A program made the translations under genes and the position numbers. From assembly GCA_934096175.1 (NCBI GenBank), contig CAKOLG010000036.1, positions 1-10,404 of the forward strand: 10,404 nucleotides of DNA. Direction: 5' to 3'. This DNA is from an uncultured Bacilli bacterium. Lineage in GTDB: Bacteria; Bacillota_I; Bacilli_A; RF39; UBA660. The notes beneath the pieces are model-generated. The model saw nothing but the letters and a program-made list of their open reading frames with translations, did no database searches and was not told the DNA's origin. The stretch's first letter is position 1. Each line of letters starts with the position of its first letter. This document shows positions 7,251 to 10,404 of this stretch, in pieces.

Positions 7251-7259
7251 ATTATACCA
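7251..7259 (-). promoter_or_regulatory. Extended -10 box before the ABC ATPase gene
   Basis: TGGTATAAT on the minus strand (7259-7251) matches TGnTATAAT. Transcription would begin near 7244, at the first base of the GGAGGG ribosome binding site, giving a leader of only about ten bases. There is no good -35. It could give the ATPase gene expression independent of the upstream genes. Confidence 0.4.
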
Positions 7260-7260
7260 C

Positions 7261-7293
7261 AACAAAAATAAACCACAGTTTTAAAAACTGCAG
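7261..7293 (-). terminator. Short stem-loop with T-rich tail between the secreted-protein and ATPase genes
   Basis: CAGTTTTAAAAACTG (7276-7290) is a near-perfect palindrome. The stem can extend by two G-U pairs and one C-G pair to 7273-7293, and on the minus strand it is followed by TTTATTTTTGTT. It lies directly after the stop of the secreted-protein gene. It may be a weak or partial terminator that lowers expression of the transporter genes relative to the secreted product. The small loop and impure T-tract keep confidence low. Confidence 0.35.
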
Positions 7294-7299
7294 CTTACA

Positions 7300-7690
7300 T
7301 TATTGTACAGAAAAAGTACCATATATCTTAGAATAATTAGAATCAGCAACATTTAATAACAAAGTTCCCTTATATTTAGCATTAGCACAATTATACCAAT
7401 ATGCTACATCAACTGTTTTGCCATAAGTATCAATTTGTTGTCTACTAACTGTACTATATCCAAGTAATACTTTTTTACTCAAAGTATAAGCCAACTGACC
7501 ATTATAATATTGACTGTAATGCACAGCTTTTAAACTGATTGTTCCACTTTTTTTAGAAGATGTTTCTTCTTCCGTATATTGTCCAACAGAATAAAAATCA
7601 TAACCTACAGAAGCAAATACAATTGAACAAACAGCAAATAATATAATTACAGCAAAAATAACTAAACTAATATTTTATACAATATACCAT
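7300..7690 (-). pseudogene. Small secreted protein with signal peptide, frameshifted in the signal sequence
   Basis: The frame ending at 7300 is open upstream as far as a TAA at about 7677-7675 and encodes a classic signal peptide, ISLVIFAVIILFAVCSIVFA, then a mature part of about 100 residues rich in Y, S, T, G and N with alternating hydrophobics (LLLNVADSNYSKIYGTFSVQ at the end), suggesting a small beta-rich exported protein. No start codon precedes the hydrophobic part in that frame. An ATG at 7690-7688 does, one frame off: MVYCIK and then TAG. Removing one base from the AAAA run (plus-strand TTTT, 7673-7676) joins MVYCI to the signal peptide and gives a 129-residue protein. The GTG at 7524 would start after the signal peptide and lacks a ribosome binding site. 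The ATG has only a weak binding site (AGAAA). The family is not recognised. It may be the product or partner of the downstream ABC transporter. Confidence 0.65.
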
Positions 7691-7700
7691 TTTTCTAATA

Positions 7701-7706
7701 ATTATA
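7701..7706 (-). promoter_or_regulatory. Candidate -10 box just before the small secreted protein gene
   Basis: TATAAT on the minus strand at 7706-7701, with TTAATA (4 of 6 to TTGACA) 17 nt upstream. The start would fall only about 4 nt before the ATG at 7690, which would make the transcript nearly leaderless. This may be a chance match, since the gene could equally be read from the gene 35 bp upstream. Confidence 0.25.
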
Positions 7707-7725
7707 TAAAATTAAAATTGTAATA

Positions 7726-8310
7726 TTAATAATATAAATTTATAATTCTTAAATTATTATCTGAATAATATTCATAATCAAAATTAGTTCCTAATTTCCA
7801 ATTACTATTAAGATTATCATTAATTCCATTACTTATCTTATTAATTAAATTCTCAGCAAGATTTAAATACTGCATTTTAATATAGCTATTAAAATATTTT
7901 AAAAACAAATTATTTTCCATGTCTCTAAACTCAACTTTAACTCTTTTTAAATTACCATTACCATCATAAAATAACAATAACTTAGAAACAATTTTTTTAC
8001 TAGACACATCAACAAAAAGATAAGTAAATCTATAACCACTATAATAAATATTTTGAATATTTTTATATTCAATATTATCATTAATTGAAGTTAATATATT
8101 ACTAAACTCTTCAAGAAAAATATAGTGTTCATTTTTTATATTTTCAGGTATTTTTTCAATATCAATTGACTCATACATAGAATCTATTTCTCTAATATCA
8201 TCAAATGGATCAACTAAAGTAGATTTGTTAATAATATTATTTCTAATATATCCTATAATACCCAAAATTAATATTAATATAATCGATAAAATTAAAAATT
8301 TTTTATTCAT
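7726..8310 (-). CDS. Membrane-anchored protein of unknown function
   Basis: A 194-residue protein with a lysine-led N-terminus and a single long hydrophobic segment at about residues 5-22 (FLILSIILILILGIIGYI), then an acidic, asparagine- and tyrosine-rich region presumably outside the cell. There is no lipobox cysteine, so it is probably an uncleaved anchor, not a lipoprotein. Regions such as NIYYSGYRFTYLFVDVSSKK and LLLFYDGNGNLKRVKVEF suggest beta strands. I do not recognise a family. AAGGAG lies 8 nt before the ATG, a strong site. The gene sits between the anti-sigma-like gene (106-bp gap, with an extended -10 box) and the small secreted protein gene (35-bp gap), which suggests it belongs to the same system as a sensor, immunity or accessory protein. 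This is inference from position only. Confidence 0.8.
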   Translation of the reverse strand: MNKKFLILSIILILILGIIGYIRNNIINKSTLVDPFDDIREIDSMYESIDIEKIPENIKNEHYIFLEEFSNILTSINDNIEYKNIQNIYYSGYRFTYLFVDVSSKKIVSKLLLFYDGNGNLKRVKVEFRDMENNLFLKYFNSYIKMQYLNLAENLINKISNGINDNLNSNWKLGTNFDYEYYSDNNLRIINLYY

Positions 8311-8336
8311 ATTAATACTCCTTATATTTACATATT

Positions 8337-8345
8337 ATTATACCA
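8337..8345 (-). promoter_or_regulatory. Extended -10 box before the unknown membrane-protein gene
   Basis: TGGTATAAT on the minus strand (8345-8337), the same nine bases as the box before the ABC ATPase gene. The start would lie near 8330, about 20 nt before the ATG at 8310 and upstream of the AAGGAG. No -35 match is seen at the usual spacing. An internal promoter inside the operon is plausible. Confidence 0.4.
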
Positions 8346-8416
8346 TATATTTATATTATTAAAATACTAATATACCTAATTAAATCTTACCTTTTAACAC
8401 AATCCTTATTTTTATA

Positions 8417-9115
8417 TTATTTAATTATAGATAATAATAAATCTTTTAATTCTTGTTCAGTTACTTCAGAAGTTTCAATATCAAAATTATATTCATTAAA
8501 TTTAAACTCTGTAAAATAATTATTTTCAAATTTATATATTTTTAATTCTACATTATTTATTATTGTTATTTTATTCCCATTTTCCTTAAAATAATAATCT
8601 CTTAACGGTTTATGTTCCTTTGAATAAGAAATATTTATTGTTTTCTCACTATCATTACTATAAACAATTTCATAATTATATAATATATTATAATCTTCAT
8701 CTTTTATATTTTCTCTTGTATAAAAACTATATTTATATACTTTATCTAAATCTTTTGGAATACTTACACTATTATCTTTAAATGGTATAGGAAAATCTAA
8801 ATTATTATTTTTTACAATTTTTACATCCATATCTAATTTTAATAATCCACATTTATCATTTAATTCATTAATCTTAAATACTACATTATCATTTTTATTA
8901 TCTATATCTTCTAATACAAGATTAGTATTTTGAAATTTATAAAATAAAAATCCAGTCATTATCACTATTAAACATATCATAGCTAAAGATAAATTCCATA
9001 AATTACTACTCTTTTTCTTCACTTTTTCTTCTATGCTTCTTACTATTTGATTATAATATTTATTAGAATTAATATCTTGCTCAATCACACATTTCAATTT
9101 ATCTTTATTCATCAT
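8417..9115 (-). CDS. Probable anti-sigma factor, single-pass membrane protein
   Basis: From the chosen start the protein is 232 residues. It has a 40-residue basic, helical cytoplasmic N-terminus (QIVRSIEEKVKKKSSN), one membrane segment at about 41-59 (LSLAMICLIVIMTGFLF), and a C-terminal extracytoplasmic domain of about 170 residues rich in N, K, D and Y. This is the architecture of a transmembrane anti-sigma factor, and the gene follows and overlaps a sigma factor gene. The zinc-binding HxxxCxxC motif of ZAS-type anti-sigma factors is missing, so it would belong to a non-ZAS class. The open frame extends to a TTG at 9130, but GGAAG at 9128-9124 lies 8 nt before the ATG at 9115, which I take as the start. 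It overlaps the sigma gene by 11 nt, indicating translational coupling. The function is inferred from architecture and position; the extracellular domain is unrecognised. Confidence 0.7.
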   Translation of the reverse strand: MMNKDKLKCVIEQDINSNKYYNQIVRSIEEKVKKKSSNLWNLSLAMICLIVIMTGFLFYKFQNTNLVLEDIDNKNDNVVFKINELNDKCGLLKLDMDVKIVKNNNLDFPIPFKDNSVSIPKDLDKVYKYSFYTRENIKDEDYNILYNYEIVYSNDSEKTINISYSKEHKPLRDYYFKENGNKITIINNVELKIYKFENNYFTEFKFNEYNFDIETSEVTEQELKDLLLSIIK

Positions 9116-9653
9116 TACCATCACTTCCAAAATTATCTTGTAACTCTCTTAACGTTCTATAAATTAAATTTTTTATATATGACTCACTTTTATTTAAACT
9201 TTTAGCAATATCTTTAATACTTAGTTCTAACTCATAATGTAAATAAAATACTTTTGATATATCTTGATTTTTTTTACTTTTTATAAATTGCCAAATATTC
9301 TTCCAACATTCTCCTTTTATAATAAGTTGCTCTATATTAATTTCACTTTCAATTATGTCAATTAATTCTAGATCATTATTATTTCTTTCAAATAAAGATA
9401 TATTTTTTAATTTTTGCAATAAAGAATAATGCTTTTTTATCTTATTATTTGCAATTCCTATAAGATAACTTTTAATATTAATATCAGTTAATTCTTTTTT
9501 ATTTAAAATATTCCAGAATTCCAAATAAGTTTCTTGTACAATATCACTTACATCATTAATATTATTACATTTAATAACTACGTATTTTAATACATAAAAT
9601 TGTGTTTCATCATATATTTCGTTAAACTTTGATAGGTTTAATCGACTAGCCAT
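9105..9653 (-). CDS. ECF-type RNA polymerase sigma factor
   Basis: A 182-residue protein with only sigma regions 2 and 4, as in ECF sigma factors. Region 2 covers about residues 10-76, with NINDVSDIVQETYLEFWNIL (31-50) and the following IKSYLIGIANNKIKKHY as the core-binding and -10-recognition part. Region 4 covers about 129-173, with a helix-turn-helix in ELSIKDIAKSLNKSESYIKN (143-162). The open frame reaches a GTG at 9662, but that codon is part of the ribosome binding site AGGTGA (9664-9659), and the ATG at 9653 is 5 nt further on, so I start there. It overlaps the anti-sigma-like gene. A TGAAAC element upstream at 9702-9697, like the -35 of many ECF promoters, suggests autoregulation. It would direct RNA polymerase to envelope-stress or antimicrobial-response genes. 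The exact ECF group cannot be named from sequence alone. Confidence 0.88.
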   Translation of the reverse strand: MASRLNLSKFNEIYDETQFYVLKYVVIKCNNINDVSDIVQETYLEFWNILNKKELTDINIKSYLIGIANNKIKKHYSLLQKLKNISLFERNNNDLELIDIIESEINIEQLIIKGECWKNIWQFIKSKKNQDISKVFYLHYELELSIKDIAKSLNKSESYIKNLIYRTLRELQDNFGSDGNDE

Positions 9654-9690
9654 ATTTATCACCTACAATATAATAATCCATATTTTATTG

Positions 9691-9702
9691 AAAAAAGTTT
9701 CA
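9691..9702 (-). promoter_or_regulatory. Candidate ECF-type -35 element before the sigma factor gene
   Basis: TGAAACTTTTTT on the minus strand begins at 9702, about 50 bp before the sigma start codon. TGAAAC followed by a T-run is the hallmark -35 of several Bacillota ECF promoters (for example sigma-W). A -10 with the usual CGT core is not found 16 nt downstream, where the sequence reads TGGATTAT. The same bases also give TTGAAA, 5 of 6 to the housekeeping -35, but with a poor -10 at 17 nt. Confidence 0.4.
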
Positions 9703-9712
9703 AATTTTCCCC

Positions 9713-9755
9713 AAAAAAAAAGCAAATTTTATATATTTCACAAAATGCTCTTTTT
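9713..9755 (-). terminator. Rho-independent terminator of the Nudix hydrolase gene
   Basis: On the minus strand AAAAAGAGCA (9755-9746) pairs with TGCTTTTTTT (from 9724 downward) with one mismatch, and inner TTTT and AAAA pairs extend the stem toward an A/T-rich loop. The run of nine T on the minus strand (9721-9713) supplies the tail. It starts about 30 nt past the stop of the Nudix gene at 9784 and separates it from the sigma factor operon. Confidence 0.7.
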
Positions 9756-9783
9756 CTAATAAATATTTTAATATACTACCATA

Positions 9784-10398
9784 TCAATCAAACAGTGTCT
9801 GCCATTTTTCATCATTATATGCTTCAAAACACATTTTAATTTGTTCTTTATTTGTTTTCTCACTTGCTAAATTACTAGGAATGTCTTCTAATGAAAAATA
9901 TTCAGTTTCTGTTGTTTCAATATTTTTTAAAAACTTTCCACCTACAACTTCACATAAAACAAATACCTTACACACACCATAAGCATAAATTGGTGTATTA
10001 TGTTTATTTCTATCCTGGATAGAAATTATTTTAATTGCTCTTACATCTAAACCGGTTTCTTCTTTTACTTCCTTTATCGTATTAGATCTAATACTTTCTA
10101 AAACATCACACCACCCTCCAGGTAATGACCAAGTACCATTATTTTCATGAACCAATAAAATTTTATTTTCCTTAAATATCGCTGCTCTAGTATCAATTTT
10201 TGGCGTTTGATAACCTGTTTCACTACAAAATAAATTTTTCACTTGATCTAAAGTCATATCACTTTTTTCTTCTAACATTTCAGCTGATATTTCTCTTAGC
10301 CTTTCATATCTTTCTACATCATAAGCATTACTAGTATATGTTAATCCAGCTTGTGCTATGATTTGTATCTCTTTAGCCCATTTTAACCATGGTTCCAT
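9784..10398 (-). CDS. Nudix hydrolase with N-terminal helical domain
   Basis: A 204-residue cytosolic enzyme. The N-terminal ~65 residues (WAKEIQIIAQAGLTYTSNAY, then a charged helix ending near DQVKNLFCSETGYQ) match the small helical domain found before the Nudix fold in a common Bacillota group often annotated as ADP-ribose pyrophosphatase-like. The Nudix box runs from G95 to L117: G95, E101, then KEVKEETGL (109-117). The glutamates E113 and E114 that bind metal are intact. The usual arginine of REUxEE is a lysine here (K109), which I recall as normal for this group and not a defect. The expected reaction is hydrolysis of a nucleoside diphosphate linked to another group; the substrate is not certain. 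A TAA lies two codons upstream of the ATG at 10398, so the frame cannot extend. The ribosome binding site lies beyond the window edge. Confidence 0.92.
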   Translation of the reverse strand: MEPWLKWAKEIQIIAQAGLTYTSNAYDVERYERLREISAEMLEEKSDMTLDQVKNLFCSETGYQTPKIDTRAAIFKENKILLVHENNGTWSLPGGWCDVLESIRSNTIKEVKEETGLDVRAIKIISIQDRNKHNTPIYAYGVCKVFVLCEVVGGKFLKNIETTETEYFSLEDIPSNLASEKTNKEQIKMCFEAYNDEKWQTLFD

Positions 10399-10404
10399 AT
10401 ATTA

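Noticed and set aside
7300..7524. A separate 74-residue protein starting at GTG 7524
   Set aside because: The reading frame stays open upstream through a complete signal peptide, and no ribosome binding site precedes the GTG, so it is the tail of a longer, frameshifted gene.
7300..7690. Assignment as a lactococcin 972-type bacteriocin
   Set aside because: Gene order with an ABC ATPase and a membrane permease is similar, but the mature sequence lacks the tryptophan-rich, repeated pattern and the C-terminus of that family.
1..10404. CRISPR array, insertion sequence, tRNA or integrase attachment site
   Set aside because: No regularly spaced repeats, transposase or integrase motifs, terminal inverted repeats or tRNA-like folds were noticed on either strand.

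Overview
The window is very AT-rich (visibly around 25% G+C) and reads like a low-GC Bacillota genome of a clostridial or Erysipelotrichia/Bacilli type. Strong AGGAGG-like ribosome binding sites, TATAAT-type -10 boxes, TGA used as a stop, a MEP-pathway dxr gene, and an ECF sigma factor all fit this and argue against Mycoplasma. No rRNA, tRNA, CRISPR array, transposase or phage gene was seen.

Left part (1-4823). A partial unknown gene runs off the left edge on the minus strand. It is followed by an HD-domain phosphohydrolase on the minus strand (715-1743), with a probable terminator at 575-627 between the two. A 549-bp gap (1744-2292) carries divergent promoters and what may be a decayed coiled-coil reading frame. 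A two-gene plus-strand operon follows: an SPL-like radical SAM protein and dxr (DXP reductoisomerase), overlapping by 4 nt. It ends in a strong, symmetrical terminator (4311-4358) shared with a convergent cytidine deaminase gene.

Middle (4824-6063). A major-facilitator-type membrane transporter lies upstream of the cytidine deaminase on the same strand, with a promoter of its own in front of the deaminase.

Right part (6312-9653, all minus strand). This is the most interesting block. Read 5'->3' it encodes an ECF-type sigma factor, an overlapping single-pass membrane protein that looks like its anti-sigma factor, a membrane-anchored protein of unknown function, a small signal-peptide-bearing secreted protein, a LolD/MacB-type ABC ATPase, and an FtsX/MacB-type permease. 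The layout suggests a self-regulated envelope-stress or secreted-peptide system with a dedicated ABC transporter. In this genome two components look broken: the secreted protein has a one-base frameshift inside its signal peptide, and the permease is only 84 codons long. The cassette may therefore be decaying, unless the frameshift is an assembly error. An intact Nudix hydrolase gene with its own terminator closes the window on the right.

All functional calls come from reading motifs by eye. No alignment, structure prediction or database search was possible.
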